Assembly (NCBI RefSeq): GCF_003611275.1
Contig: NZ_CP020694.1
Span: 1,860,001 to 1,924,000, forward strand
Reading direction: 5' to 3'
Length of the DNA: 64,000 nt
Source: Sulfitobacter sp. D7
GTDB taxonomy: Bacteria; Pseudomonadota; Alphaproteobacteria; Rhodobacterales; Rhodobacteraceae
A model generated the notes under the pieces. That model saw only the letters and a program-made list of their open reading frames with translations. It made no database searches and was not told the DNA's origin. Below, piece after piece: positions 25,209 to 34,288 of this stretch; position 1 is the stretch's first letter, and every line of letters starts with the position of its first letter. The translations under genes and the position numbers were made by a program.

Positions 25209-26215
25209 ACCGATTTCCCCTTGAACAGGCCGGTGGGCTTGATCAGCAGAACGATCAGAAGAATGACGAAGCTGACCGCAAATTTGTAATCCGTGCTCAT
25301 AAGCTGCACCAAGCCGTCAGGCTGCAGCCCTTCGGGCATCACATAGCCCAGCACCTTTTTCCACGCATAGGTGATCGTGACTTCGCTGAATGCGATCACG
25401 AAACCGCCCGCGATCGCCCCCACCGGAGAGCCAAGCCCGCCGACGATGGCCGCCGCGAAGATCGGCAACAGAAGTTGGAAATAGGTGAAGGGTTTGAACG
25501 ACTTATCAAGGCCGTAAAGCGTGCCCGCGATGGTCGCGAGTGCGGCCACGATCATCCATGTGATCATCACCACCCGCTCAGGGTTGATGCCCGACAAAAG
25601 CGCCAGATCCTCGTTATCGGAATAGGCCCGCATGGATTTGCCCGCGCGGGTCTTGTTGAGGAACCAGAACAGCACGGCCACAACGATGATCGCGGTGATG
25701 ATGGTGATGCCTTGGGTCGTCTTGAAGGCCAGACCTTCGCGCAGGCCGGTCATCTCTTTGAAATCCCGCGCCGACATGATGAAGCGCTGCCCGTCGAGAA
25801 AGTTCTGATCGTCCGCGCCAATGATGAAGCGGGTGATGCCGTTATAGATAAAGGTCACACCGAGGCTGACGATCACAAGGATCACCGGTTTGGCCTTTTG
25901 CTCGCGGTAGAATTTATAGACCACCCTGTCGGTGCCCAGCACCAGCAGCATGGCAAAGGCGATGCCGAAGGGCAGGGCCAGAAGCGCCGTGGGCAGCACG
26001 CCGAGGCTGAGGCCCATGGATTGGAACAGCCATGTTATCAGGATCGTCGCCATGGTTCCCATGGCCATCGTGTCGCCATGGGCGAAGTTGGAAAACCGCA
26101 GAATGCCGTAGACCAGCGTCACGCCAAGCGCGCCAAGCGCCAGCTGCGAGCCATAGGCGATGCCCGGAATGAGCACATAGTTCGAAAGTGCAATAATTGC
26201 GTTGAGCAGATCCAT
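25205..26215 (-). CDS. Branched-chain amino acid type ABC transporter permease (LivH family)
   Basis: A 336-residue membrane protein with about eight spans. GSQLALGALGVTLVYGILRFSNFAHGD near the N-terminus (given partly) and MRAYSDNEDLALLSGINPERV, the EAA-like loop, identify LivH. It pairs with the LivM-like protein to form the channel of the importer. Two bases separate it from the upstream livF-like gene, and its stop overlaps the livM start, so translation is coupled along the operon. Confidence 0.92.
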   Translation of the reverse strand: MDLLNAIIALSNYVLIPGIAYGSQLALGALGVTLVYGILRFSNFAHGDTMAMGTMATILITWLFQSMGLSLGVLPTALLALPFGIAFAMLLVLGTDRVVYKFYREQKAKPVILVIVSLGVTFIYNGITRFIIGADDQNFLDGQRFIMSARDFKEMTGLREGLAFKTTQGITIITAIIVVAVLFWFLNKTRAGKSMRAYSDNEDLALLSGINPERVVMITWMIVAALATIAGTLYGLDKSFKPFTYFQLLLPIFAAAIVGGLGSPVGAIAGGFVIAFSEVTITYAWKKVLGYVMPEGLQPDGLVQLMSTDYKFAVSFVILLIVLLIKPTGLFKGKSV

Positions 26216-26217
26216 GT

Positions 26218-27039
26218 TCAGCCCCCCAGAAACGATTTGCGGACTTCAGGATCGGCCAAAAGCTCTTTGCCGGTGCCGGTAAAGGCGTTCGCCCCCTGCA
26301 CAAGCACATAGCCTTTGTCCGCGATCTCAAGCGCTTGACGGGCGTTTTGTTCGACCATCAGGATCGGGATGCCGGTGCGGGCCACCTCGATGATCCGGTC
26401 AAAGAGTTCGTCCATCACGATGGGCGAGACACCCGCTGTCGGCTCATCGAGCATCAGAACCTTCGGCTGCGTCATCAACGCCCGGCCCACGGCGACCTGC
26501 TGGCGTTGACCGCCCGACAATTCGCCCGCCGCCTGATTGCGCTTTTCCTTGAGGATCGGGAAGAGGTCATAGACCTGCGCCATCGTATCGCGGAAATCGT
26601 CACGGCGGATGAAGGCCCCCATCTCTAGATTCTCTTCGACCGTCATCGAGGTGAAGATGTTTGAGGTCTGGGGCACAAAGCCCATGCCCTTGGCCACCCG
26701 GTCTTGCGGGCTGAGGTTGGTAATATCCTCCCCATCTAGCCGCACATGGCCTTTACGCATGTCGAGCATACCAAAGACCGCCTTCATACCCGTGGATTTG
26801 CCCGCACCATTTGGGCCGACGATCACGGCGATTTCGCCGCGATCCACCGCGATGGTGCAGTCATGCAGAATGTCGGGGCCTGCGCCGTATCCGGCGGTCA
26901 TGCTGTCGCCGATCAGAAAGGGGCCACCGGGGGCGGGGTGAGTTTTGCCGCTGGCCTTGGGCATGATGCTGCCTTGGCCCTTTGCGTTGCCGACCGACCA
27001 ATCTTTGTTGCCGCGGTCGCCGTAGGGATCATTGCTCAT
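26218..27039 (-). CDS. ABC transporter ATP-binding protein (LivF family)
   Basis: A 273-residue cytoplasmic ATPase. Walker A GPNGAGKST near residue 75, signature ELSGGQRQQVAVGRAL, Walker B VLMLDEPTAG and switch His region MVEQNARQAL are present. An N-terminal extension of some 40 polar residues (GDRGNKDWSVGNAKGQG) is unusual for LivF, which normally begins a few residues before the first strand; a start at Met26 (MPKASGK) is possible. The start overlaps the stop of the livG-like gene by four bases. Confidence 0.92.
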   Translation of the reverse strand: MSNDPYGDRGNKDWSVGNAKGQGSIMPKASGKTHPAPGGPFLIGDSMTAGYGAGPDILHDCTIAVDRGEIAVIVGPNGAGKSTGMKAVFGMLDMRKGHVRLDGEDITNLSPQDRVAKGMGFVPQTSNIFTSMTVEENLEMGAFIRRDDFRDTMAQVYDLFPILKEKRNQAAGELSGGQRQQVAVGRALMTQPKVLMLDEPTAGVSPIVMDELFDRIIEVARTGIPILMVEQNARQALEIADKGYVLVQGANAFTGTGKELLADPEVRKSFLGG

Positions 27040-27818
27040 GCGCCTACCTTGTCCTTGTTCTTCAGACCAGTGCCGAGATAGGCCTCGATCACCTGCTCGT
27101 TCGCCTTGATCTCATCCAGCGTGCCTTCGGCCAGCACGTGGCCCTCGGCCATGCAGATCACTGGATCGCAAAGGCGGCCAATGAAATCCATGTCATGTTC
27201 GATGACGACGAATGTGTAATTGCGTTCTTGGTTCAGGCGGATGATGGCGTCGCCGATGGTGTTGAGCAGCGTCCGGTTCACGCCCGCGCCGACCTCATCC
27301 AGAAAGACGATCTTGGCATCCACCATCATGGTGCGGCCCAGTTCCAGTAGCTTTTTCTGGCCGCCCGAGATCTGACCGGCCTTTTGCTCGGACAGATGTT
27401 CGATGGTCAGGAATTCCAGCACCTCATCGGCCTTGGCTTTCAGTGCGCGTTCCTCATCGGCGATGCGCTTGGTACCGAACCATGTGTTCCACAGTGTTTC
27501 GCCCGACTGGTTGCCCGGCACCATCATCAGATTCTCACGGCATGACATCGACGAAAATTCATGCGCAATCTGGAAGGTGCGCAGCAGCCCTTTATGGAAC
27601 AGCTCATGCGGGGGCAGGCCAGTGATGTCTTCACCGTCCATGGTCACCCGGCCCGAAGTGGGCTGCAGCACGCCTGCGATAACGTTGAACAGCGTGGTTT
27701 TACCCGCGCCATTGGGGCCGATCAATCCGGTGATCGATCCCTTTTCAATCGACAGGCTTGCCCCGTCGACGGCGTGAAACCCGCCGAAGTGTTTGTGTAC
27801 GTCGTCTACGACGATCAT
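27036..27818 (-). CDS. ABC transporter ATP-binding protein (LivG family)
   Basis: A 260-residue ATPase with Walker [10 protein letters not shown] near residue 34, signature [17 protein letters not shown] and Walker [13 protein letters not shown], plus the FGGFHAVDG start typical of LivG. It works with the LivF-like protein to power the importer. The LivG group commonly ends with the YLG motif, seen here as EAYLGTG. First gene of the permease-ATPase part; the gene for the binding protein lies about 400 bases upstream behind a terminator. Confidence 0.93.
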   Translation of the reverse strand: MIVVDDVHKHFGGFHAVDGASLSIEKGSITGLIGPNGAGKTTLFNVIAGVLQPTSGRVTMDGEDITGLPPHELFHKGLLRTFQIAHEFSSMSCRENLMMVPGNQSGETLWNTWFGTKRIADEERALKAKADEVLEFLTIEHLSEQKAGQISGGQKKLLELGRTMMVDAKIVFLDEVGAGVNRTLLNTIGDAIIRLNQERNYTFVVIEHDMDFIGRLCDPVICMAEGHVLAEGTLDEIKANEQVIEAYLGTGLKNKDKVGA

Positions 27819-28214
27819 ATGTCCATCCCCGTGTCCGCCACCTTGTGGCTGGTTTTTATTGGTCGTCTTGCGGTGGGCCGCGCATATCCGCGCTGCCTTA
27901 CCTGTTTACAGTCTGCTGAGATTCTTGGAAGGGACCGCTGCGGTCCTTTTATGAAGAAAGCTTGCCGCTGCCTCGTTAAAGGCAGATCGCACAGCATTGC
28001 CGAAATCACACTCAGCAAGATACATGCTCAGAGCCCTGACCGGCACGGCCATCTGTTGCTTTTTCATCCTGTCCTCCCAGACGGGACGTGTTTTCCACGT
28101 CCTCAATAGGAGTTTTGTACTGGCTGCCTGCGCGGAAGAAAAGCCGATTTCCCAAGCAAAAGGCCCGATCGCGATGCAACCGGGCCTCTGCAAGTGTTTC
28201 AGACGAAGCTTAGA
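27819..28214. other. Region between substrate-binding protein and livG-like genes
   Basis: The left 340 bases hold no supported gene. A near-perfect hairpin GGACCG/CGGTCC (27932-27946) flanked by A and T runs lies inside, and the terminator of the binding-protein gene is at 28157-28187. A leftward 67-codon frame ending in an ATGA overlap with livG exists but looks like chance. The layout suggests that the binding protein is made in excess and the membrane genes come from read-through or a second promoter. Confidence 0.5.
28157..28187 (-). terminator. Terminator after the ABC substrate-binding protein gene
   Basis: AGGCCCG (28161-28167) pairs with CGGGCCT (28181-28187). Leftward the stem is followed by TTTT. 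It separates the abundant binding protein message from the ATPase and permease genes. Confidence 0.85.
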
Positions 28215-29399
28215 TCAGCGGTAGCCGACCGTCACCATCTTACCGTCTTTCATTTCGATCTCACGGTAGCTGCCCGCGCTTTCGCCCGGTCCGATCAGCT
28301 CAACCGCCGACGCACCGACATAGTCGACATCGCCGCCGTCTTTGATGATCTGCAGCGCTTTGCCCAGCTCACCCGGCAGGATTTTTTCGCCCGGTGCGTT
28401 GGCGACTTCCATCACTTTTTCTTTGTACATCGCCGGATCGTTGGACCCTGCGGCCTGCATCGCCAGCAGCATCAGAGCCGCCGCGTCATAGGCTTCGGGC
28501 GAGAAGGCGTTGGTCGGCTCGAAACCGGCTTCTTCGCCCATCTTCTTGTAGTTGTCGGGGCCTTCGCCAGAGGCGCTTGGGTTCTGACCGAAAGAGCCAT
28601 CCGCGATCTCGGCGAATTTTTCTTCGAGCGTGTCGGAGACCATGCCGTCGGGGAACATGAAGGTGTCGAACGCGCCTGCGTCCAGCGCGCCGTTCACGAT
28701 GCCCGCACCGCCTTGGTCGACGTAGCCTGCAACGATCAGCACTTCACCACCGGCAGAGGCCAGCGCGCCGACTTCGGCGGAATAGTCCGCTTTGCCGTCT
28801 TCATGCGATGTGTTGATTGTGACGGTGCCGCCGGATTCCTTAAACGCGGTTTCAAAGCTGTCGGCCAGACCTTTACCATAGTCGTTGTTGGTATAGGTGA
28901 CGGCGACTTCTTTGATGCCACGGTCGTTCAAGATGTCGGCCATGACCTGACCCTGACGCGCGTCAGACGGTGATGTGCGGAAGAACAGGCCGTTGTCTTC
29001 GACGGTCGACAGAGCAGGCGATGTCGCCGATGGCGAGATCATCACGATGCCGTTCGGAATGGCGACGTTCTGCAGCGAGGCTGTCGTCTCGCCCGAGCAC
29101 ATGCCGCCCACAATGCCGCTGACGCGATCAGAGGTGATCAGACGCTCAGCAGAAGCCACGGCCAGACCCGCGTCGATGCAGCCGGTGTCGCCACGCTCGG
29201 ACGAAACGGTGGCACCGTCGAGGAACATGCCGGATTCATTAACTTCGGAAATCGCCAGTTCAGCACCGGCAGCCATGTCATTGGCCAACGATTCCAGCGG
29301 GCCGGTGAAGCCCAGCAGAATGCCGATTTTTGTGTCTTCTGCATGCGCGCCGGTGGCGAGCAAAGCTACGGCCGTTGTGGCCATCAATATTTTTTTCAT
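28215..29399 (-). CDS. ABC transporter substrate-binding protein (LivJ/K type)
   Basis: A 394-residue periplasmic protein. The signal peptide MKKILMATTAVALLATGAHA is cut near residue 20; the mature protein starts EDTKIGILLGFTGPLESLA, typical of the Periplasmic binding protein type I (Peripla_BP_6) family, with SPSATSPAL and YTNNDYGKGLADSF motifs in the ligand cleft. It captures the substrate for the LivHMGF-like importer encoded downstream. Ligand not predictable. A 15-bp inverted repeat CGTTC-TGATC-GAACG lies at 29426-29440, just upstream, and could be an operator. Confidence 0.93.
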   Translation of the reverse strand: MKKILMATTAVALLATGAHAEDTKIGILLGFTGPLESLANDMAAGAELAISEVNESGMFLDGATVSSERGDTGCIDAGLAVASAERLITSDRVSGIVGGMCSGETTASLQNVAIPNGIVMISPSATSPALSTVEDNGLFFRTSPSDARQGQVMADILNDRGIKEVAVTYTNNDYGKGLADSFETAFKESGGTVTINTSHEDGKADYSAEVGALASAGGEVLIVAGYVDQGGAGIVNGALDAGAFDTFMFPDGMVSDTLEEKFAEIADGSFGQNPSASGEGPDNYKKMGEEAGFEPTNAFSPEAYDAAALMLLAMQAAGSNDPAMYKEKVMEVANAPGEKILPGELGKALQIIKDGGDVDYVGASAVELIGPGESAGSYREIEMKDGKMVTVGYR

Positions 29400-29585
29400 T
29401 TGGAACTCTCCCTTAGTTGAACTCTCGTTCTGATCGAACGTTAGGTCGTGGTTTCGAAAAAGAAAAGGCGATTTATCACGTGGTCTGCGCGGGCGGCTTT
29501 TCGCGTGTGCCGAGTGGAATGCTGGAAATGGGCCGCTTGCTGGCTATGTCTTGTTCCAAGCCCCCACGCCCAAAGGAGCCTGCCC

Positions 29586-30683
29586 ATGACATCCGCCAAA
29601 CAATTCGCGACCGCCACTTTCATCAGCCTTAGCAGCCTCTGCGCCGCAGGCGCGGTAAGCGCCCAGAGCAGCCTGACGATCACCCCCATGGCCGAGGGTC
29701 TAGAGGCGCCTTGGGGCATCGCCCCCATGCCCGACGGCGGCCTGTTGGTCACCGAGAAAGCCGGGCGGCTGATCTACCAAAAAGACGGCGCACGGCATGA
29801 GGTGTCGGGCCTGCCCGAGGTGGCCGTGGTCGGGCAGGGCGGTCTGTTGGACATCACCCTGGCCGAGGATTTCGCGCAGAGCCGCCTGTTGTTCCTGACC
29901 TATGCCAAACCCCAAGAAGGCGGCGGCGCGGGCACCGCTTTGGCCAGCGCGCGCCTGTCGGAAGATGCCCGTAGTCTGGAAAACTTGACCGAGCTTTTCG
30001 CCATGAAACCGGGCAGCAACGGCGGGCAGCACTTCGGCTCTCGCGTGGTCGAGGCGCGGGATGGCACGCTGCTGGTGACCATCGGCGAACGGGGCGATCG
30101 CCCCGCAGCCCAAGACCGCAGCACCCATAACGGCAGCATCATCCGCGTGAACCGCGACGGCTCGATCCCCGACGACAATCCCTTTGTCGATATGCCCGAT
30201 GTGCTGCCCGAGATTTGGTCCTATGGCCACCGCAACCCGCAAGGCGCGGGGCTGGATTTGGACGGGCGGCTTTGGGTGTCGGAACACGGGGCCAAGGGCG
30301 GCGACGAGGTGAACCGCATCACCAAGGGCACGAATTACGGCTGGCCGGTAATTTCCTACGGGGAGCATTATTCGGGTGCGAAGATCGGCGAGGGCACCTC
30401 GAAAGAGGGAATGGCGCAGCCCGAATTCTACTGGGATCCCTCCATCGCGCCTGCGGGACTGGTGGTCTACTCCGGCGCGCAATTCCCCGAATGGGAGGGC
30501 GATATCTTCGTAGGCTCGCTCAAGTTCGACTATATCGCTCGGCTGAGCGGTGACCCGCTGGAAGAGGTCCAGCAGATCAAAACCGCCGAGACTGCCCGCG
30601 TGCGCGATGTTGTCGAAGGCCCCGAAGGGGCGATCTGGTTCATTTCAGAGGGCAATGGCACCGTCTACCGGATCACGCCTTGA
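29586..30683 (+). CDS. PQQ-dependent sugar dehydrogenase family protein
   Basis: A 365-residue exported protein: signal peptide to about residue 24 (LCAAGAVSAQ), then a six-bladed beta propeller of the soluble glucose/sorbosone dehydrogenase (GSDH) family. Recognisable elements are LEAPWGIAPMPDGGLLVTEK, GQGGLLDI, SYGHRNPQG, SEHGAKGGDEVNRI and NYGWPVISYG. Such enzymes oxidise aldoses in the periplasm with PQQ and Ca2+. No PQQ synthesis genes lie in the window. AAGGAG precedes this ATG by about nine bases; a longer frame upstream adds a cysteine- and arginine-rich stretch unlike any signal and is rejected. Confidence 0.9.
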   Translation: MTSAKQFATATFISLSSLCAAGAVSAQSSLTITPMAEGLEAPWGIAPMPDGGLLVTEKAGRLIYQKDGARHEVSGLPEVAVVGQGGLLDITLAEDFAQSRLLFLTYAKPQEGGGAGTALASARLSEDARSLENLTELFAMKPGSNGGQHFGSRVVEARDGTLLVTIGERGDRPAAQDRSTHNGSIIRVNRDGSIPDDNPFVDMPDVLPEIWSYGHRNPQGAGLDLDGRLWVSEHGAKGGDEVNRITKGTNYGWPVISYGEHYSGAKIGEGTSKEGMAQPEFYWDPSIAPAGLVVYSGAQFPEWEGDIFVGSLKFDYIARLSGDPLEEVQQIKTAETARVRDVVEGPEGAIWFISEGNGTVYRITP

Positions 30684-30686
30684 CCC

Positions 30687-31691
30687 TCAGGCGGGCTGCC
30701 GGGTGGATTGGCTGCCGCGCTCGCGATAGGGCGTGGTTTGATAGTGCGCCCGGTAGCATTTGGAGAAATGCGAGGGCGAAGCAAAGCCGCAGGCCAGCGC
30801 CACGTTAATCACGCTCATATCCGTCTGCATCAACAGGTTACGCGCCTTTTGCAGCCGCAGTTCCATATAGTACCGTTTGGGGCTGCGGTTCAGGTAACGC
30901 CGGAACAGCCGCTCCAGCTGGCGGGTCGACATGCCAACATCCCGCGCAAGGATCGAAGGGCTGATCGGCTCTTCGATATTACGCTCCATCTGCTGAATGA
31001 CTTGGCTGAGCTTGGGATGCCGCACACCGATTCGGGTGGGCACCGACAGGCGCTGCGTGTCTTGGTCCGTGCGGATCGACGAATAGATCAGCTGATCCGC
31101 CACGGCATTGGCTGTTTCTTCGCCGTGATCATCGGCGATGAGTTTCAGCATCAAATCCAGAGACGAGGTGCCGCCCGCCGTGGTCAACCGGTTGCCGTCC
31201 ACCACGAAAACCGATTTCGTCAGGATAACCTCTTCGAATTCCTCGCCAAAGCTGTCTTGATTCTCCCAATGGATTGTTGCGCGTTTGCCATCCAGCAGCC
31301 CGGCCTTGGCCAGCGTGTGCGCTGCGGTGCACAGGCCGCCCACCACCAACCCTTTGCGGGCCTCGCGGCGCAACCAAGCCAACAGTTTCTTGGTAGTCGC
31401 CGCCTGTACGTCGAGGCCGCCGCAGATCACAATCGTGTCGTCGCGGCCCAATTCCTCTAACCCGCCATCAAGCGCAAAGACCGCGCCGGCTGAGCTTGTG
31501 CAGGTCTCACCGCTTTCGCCCACGGCCTGCCATTGATAGACCTCGCGTTCGAGCATGCGGTTGGTGATACGCAGGCATTCCACCGCCGAGGCAAAGCTCA
31601 GCAGGGTGAAATTCTCCAACAGCACAAAGACGAAGCGCCGCGGCTTGTCGGTCTGGGGGGGCATGCGGGTGGCCGGGCGCGGTTGGGACAT
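30687..31691 (-). CDS. GlxA family AraC-type transcriptional regulator
   Basis: A 334-residue regulator. Residues 15-190 form a DJ-1/PfpI-like domain with the nucleophile-elbow GGLCTAAHTL; residues 220-325 are an AraC DNA-binding domain with two helix-turn-helix units (SILARDVGMSTRQLERLFRR and ALACGFASPSHFSKCYR). Relatives include GbdR and CdhR, which control choline, betaine and carnitine use in Pseudomonas, so a link to the BCCT transporter is conceivable but the genes are 28 kb apart. It is convergent with the sugar dehydrogenase gene, three bases between stops. Confidence 0.9.
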   Translation of the reverse strand: MSQPRPATRMPPQTDKPRRFVFVLLENFTLLSFASAVECLRITNRMLEREVYQWQAVGESGETCTSSAGAVFALDGGLEELGRDDTIVICGGLDVQAATTKKLLAWLRREARKGLVVGGLCTAAHTLAKAGLLDGKRATIHWENQDSFGEEFEEVILTKSVFVVDGNRLTTAGGTSSLDLMLKLIADDHGEETANAVADQLIYSSIRTDQDTQRLSVPTRIGVRHPKLSQVIQQMERNIEEPISPSILARDVGMSTRQLERLFRRYLNRSPKRYYMELRLQKARNLLMQTDMSVINVALACGFASPSHFSKCYRAHYQTTPYRERGSQSTRQPA

Positions 31692-31845
31692 CTCGGCGTC
31701 TTTCTACTCAGGTCGTCTCTGCCGACATGTGCCATAGCCGCCAGAACTTGCCGAAAACATTGCCCACGGGCCTGTCGTAACGTCAATAGGGCGCATTTCG
31801 GTTCTGGTCACTTTACCCGCGCCTTTGTATAGAGAAAGATCACGA

Positions 31846-31864
31846 AGCGCCGACACTCGGCGCT
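31846..31864 (+). repeat. Leader hairpin upstream of DAHP synthase
   Basis: AGCGCCGA (31846-31853) and TCGGCGCT (31857-31864) form a perfect 8-bp stem with a 3-base loop. It ends 18 bases before the start codon, just before the GGAG ribosome binding site, so it may influence translation. Confidence 0.6.
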
Positions 31865-31882
31865 GTGGAGCGGAGTAGAAAG

Positions 31883-33253
31883 ATGACAGACTGGAGCACC
31901 TCAAGCTGGCGCAGCAAACCGCGCGTCCAGATGCCCGATTACCCTGACCAAGCCGCATTGCAAGCGGTTGAGGCACAGCTGGCACGCTATCCGGTCCTCG
32001 TTTTTGCGGGCGAAGCACGCCGACTGAAGAAACATCTGGCCGCCGCTGGACGTGGCGAAGCCTTCCTTTTGCAGGGCGGCGATTGCGCGGAGAGCTTTGA
32101 GCAGTTCAGCTCGGACGCCATTCGCGACACATTCAAAGTGATGTTGCAGATGGCCATCGTGCTGACCCACGGTGCCAAAGTGCCGGTGATCAAACTGGGC
32201 CGTATGGCCGGTCAATTCGCCAAACCGCGCTCGGCTCCGACCGAAGTGGTCGATGGTGTGGAACTGCCCAGCTACCGCGGTGATATCATCAACGATCTGG
32301 CCTTTAGCGAAGCGGCCCGCATTCCGGACCCGCAAAAGATGCTGCGCGCCTACACACAGGCCGCCGCCACGCTGAACCTGTTGCGGGCATTCTCAACCGG
32401 GGGCTATGCGGATGTGCATCAAGTCCACGGCTGGACGCTGGGCTTCACCGATGACGAAAAGGCCGAGAAATACCGCGAGATTGCCAACCGCATCTCTGAC
32501 ACCCTGGATTTCATGGCCGCCGCTGGCGTGACCGCCGAAACCGCGCATACCTTGCAATCGGTGGAATTCTACACCAGCCACGAGGCGCTGTTGCTGGAGT
32601 ATGAAGAGGCGCTTTGCCGTCGTGACAGCCAGACTGGCAAGTGGCTAGCAGGCTCGGGCCATATGATCTGGATCGGTGACCGCACGCGGCAGCCCGACGG
32701 CGCGCATGTGGAATTCGCCAGCGGTGTGCAAAACCCTATCGGCCTGAAATGCGGCCCCTCGATGACCAGCGATGACCTCAAGCAATTGATGGCCAAGCTG
32801 AACCCCGACAACGAAGAAGGCCGTCTGACGCTAATCTCGCGCTTTGGTGCGGGGCAGGTGGGCGATCACCTGCCGCGTCTGATCAAAACCGTGCAGGAAG
32901 AGGGCGCGAATGTCGTCTGGACCTGTGACGCGATGCACGGCAACACGATCAAATCCTCGACCGGTTACAAGACCCGGCCGTTTGATTCCGTGCTGCGCGA
33001 AGTGCATGAGTTCTTTGCCGTGCATAACGCCGAAGGCTCTGTCCCCGGTGGTGTGCATTTCGAGATGACCGGCCAAGACGTGACCGAATGCACCGGCGGT
33101 GTGCGGGCGGTCAGCGACGAAGACCTGTCGGACCGCTACCACACCGCCTGCGACCCGCGCCTTAACGCCAGCCAATCGCTGGAATTGGCGTTCTTGGTTG
33201 CCGAAGAACTGTCGAACCGCCGCACGGCACAGACAGCGCGGGCAGCTGGGTAA
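31883..33253 (+). CDS. Class II 3-deoxy-7-phosphoheptulonate synthase
   Basis: A 456-residue cytoplasmic enzyme, the first of the shikimate pathway: it condenses phosphoenolpyruvate and erythrose 4-phosphate to DAHP. Class II (plant/Mycobacterium type) features are [11 protein letters not shown] with the metal-binding Cys, [20 protein letters not shown], and [15 protein letters not shown]. The length matches the family. Start ATG 31883 follows GGAGTAGAAAG. A terminator closes it as a single gene. AroQ, the third pathway enzyme, is encoded 11 kb downstream. Confidence 0.96.
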   Translation: MTDWSTSSWRSKPRVQMPDYPDQAALQAVEAQLARYPVLVFAGEARRLKKHLAAAGRGEAFLLQGGDCAESFEQFSSDAIRDTFKVMLQMAIVLTHGAKVPVIKLGRMAGQFAKPRSAPTEVVDGVELPSYRGDIINDLAFSEAARIPDPQKMLRAYTQAAATLNLLRAFSTGGYADVHQVHGWTLGFTDDEKAEKYREIANRISDTLDFMAAAGVTAETAHTLQSVEFYTSHEALLLEYEEALCRRDSQTGKWLAGSGHMIWIGDRTRQPDGAHVEFASGVQNPIGLKCGPSMTSDDLKQLMAKLNPDNEEGRLTLISRFGAGQVGDHLPRLIKTVQEEGANVVWTCDAMHGNTIKSSTGYKTRPFDSVLREVHEFFAVHNAEGSVPGGVHFEMTGQDVTECTGGVRAVSDEDLSDRYHTACDPRLNASQSLELAFLVAEELSNRRTAQTARAAG

Positions 33254-33287
33254 CAGACGCGGCCTTGGCCGACCCACGATGAGATTG

Positions 33288-33322
33288 ACGCCGCCCCGCA
33301 TAATGCAGGGCGGCGTTTTTTT
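33288..33322 (+). terminator. Intrinsic terminator after DAHP synthase
   Basis: ACGCCGCCC (33288-33296) pairs with GGGCGGCGT (33308-33316) and a run of seven T residues follows. Confidence 0.93.
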
Positions 33323-33346
33323 ACGTTCGAAGGGCAGGTTTGCGCG

Positions 33347-34045
33347 CTATTCCTGCTCTGACTTCACCAACCGCAGGTAGGGCGGCAGATTTCCCGTCGT
33401 GGCACTGGTGAAGCTGGCTTTTCCCTCTGCAAATCCGGTTTCCCTTGGCAAAGTCGACTGTTGCAACGGGGCGGCATAGCGCAACGGTCTGGTCGCTCCG
33501 CCAATGCCGCTGCGCCGCGTCGCCTGCGCCAGATCGAAACGCCGCGGGGTTTGGCCGACCTCGCCTCGTACGACCAGACAGCCCAGCACCCGGCTGACAT
33601 CGCCCAGATCGCTTTTAAGCGGCAAAAGCAGCATGCGCCCCGTCAAAGCCGGTCGCCCATAGGAGGCAGCCGCGCTGAGATGCAGGGTGGTTTGACCGGG
33701 CAGTTGAAAAACCTCTTCCAGCGCCTCGCTGACGCGGGGACGCGATTGCGTGCCGAAAAAGGCGGTGATTGGCATGCCGCGCACCTCCATCCCCATGAGA
33801 TCGCGCAGATGGCCGCCCGCGATACGCAACCGCCCAACACCCACCGCGACACGTTCAAGGATAAAGGCGTATTCCAGCGCGGCCTCTATTCCGCGCGGGT
33901 CGATATCGGACCGCCGCGGCATCAATCTGTTGCCACGCAAGGCTTCCCAATAGGCTTCGACCTGCGCCAGCGGGCCATAGCCAACATGCGTCCGATGATC
34001 TGACATGGCGACAACATTCTGCGCGGTGTGGCCTGTATTGCCCAT
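33347..34045 (-). CDS. PAS-domain protein (PAS_5 type)
   Basis: A 232-residue cytoplasmic protein. Residues 30-160 match the alphaproteobacterial PAS_5 (PF07310-like) domain: LAQVEAYWEALRGNRLMPRRSDIDP at the start, then LERVAVGVGRLRIAGGHL and ELRGMPITAFF-like segments. No output domain follows; the C-terminal 60 residues look disordered. Many copies of this family occur per genome in Rhodobacterales with unknown role. The ATG 34045 follows GGGTGAG; a second Met at residue 14 is also possible. A 23-bp imperfect dyad lies 33 bases upstream. Confidence 0.85.
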   Translation of the reverse strand: MGNTGHTAQNVVAMSDHRTHVGYGPLAQVEAYWEALRGNRLMPRRSDIDPRGIEAALEYAFILERVAVGVGRLRIAGGHLRDLMGMEVRGMPITAFFGTQSRPRVSEALEEVFQLPGQTTLHLSAAASYGRPALTGRMLLLPLKSDLGDVSRVLGCLVVRGEVGQTPRRFDLAQATRRSGIGGATRPLRYAAPLQQSTLPRETGFAEGKASFTSATTGNLPPYLRLVKSEQE

Positions 34046-34077
34046 TAAAACTCACCCATAAGGACTTGGCCAATACA

Positions 34078-34100
34078 GCTGCCGTTTTTGAAACGACAGC
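34078..34100. promoter_or_regulatory. Imperfect dyad, possible operator of the PAS gene
   Basis: GCTG-C-CGTTT, a TTG spacer, and AAACG-A-CAGC form a 23-bp inverted repeat with one mismatch. It is between divergent genes (PAS protein and YicC), close to the PAS start. Function is inferred from position only. Confidence 0.4.
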
Positions 34101-34288
34101 GGCACAATGTGGCCGAAAACATTACCAAATCATTAATACCGCACCCCGAGAGAGAATTCGTCCCGCTTTCGGCGAAGTGGTTAACGACATTGCCTTGGGA
34201 TCAGCCGGTCCATCGGGGCCGGGGGCTTGCCCCTCGCGGGGGTTTCGCCGTAAGGCAGGACATGACCGCCCTTGCAAGGAACGCACCG

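Noticed and set aside
27815..28018. Leftward 67-codon frame ending in an ATGA overlap with the livG-like gene
   Set aside because: The overlap looks like coupling, but the residue composition is unlike neighbouring proteins, there is no ribosome site and a hairpin lies inside.
29448..29585. N-terminal extension of the sugar dehydrogenase
   Set aside because: The extra residues are Arg/Cys/Trp-rich and precede a clear signal peptide with its own ribosome site at 29586.
34088..34288. Long N-terminal extension of YicC
   Set aside because: YicC proteins begin MIRSMTGFA; the ATG at 34289 has AAGGA upstream and the extension covers a promoter-like region with a dyad.
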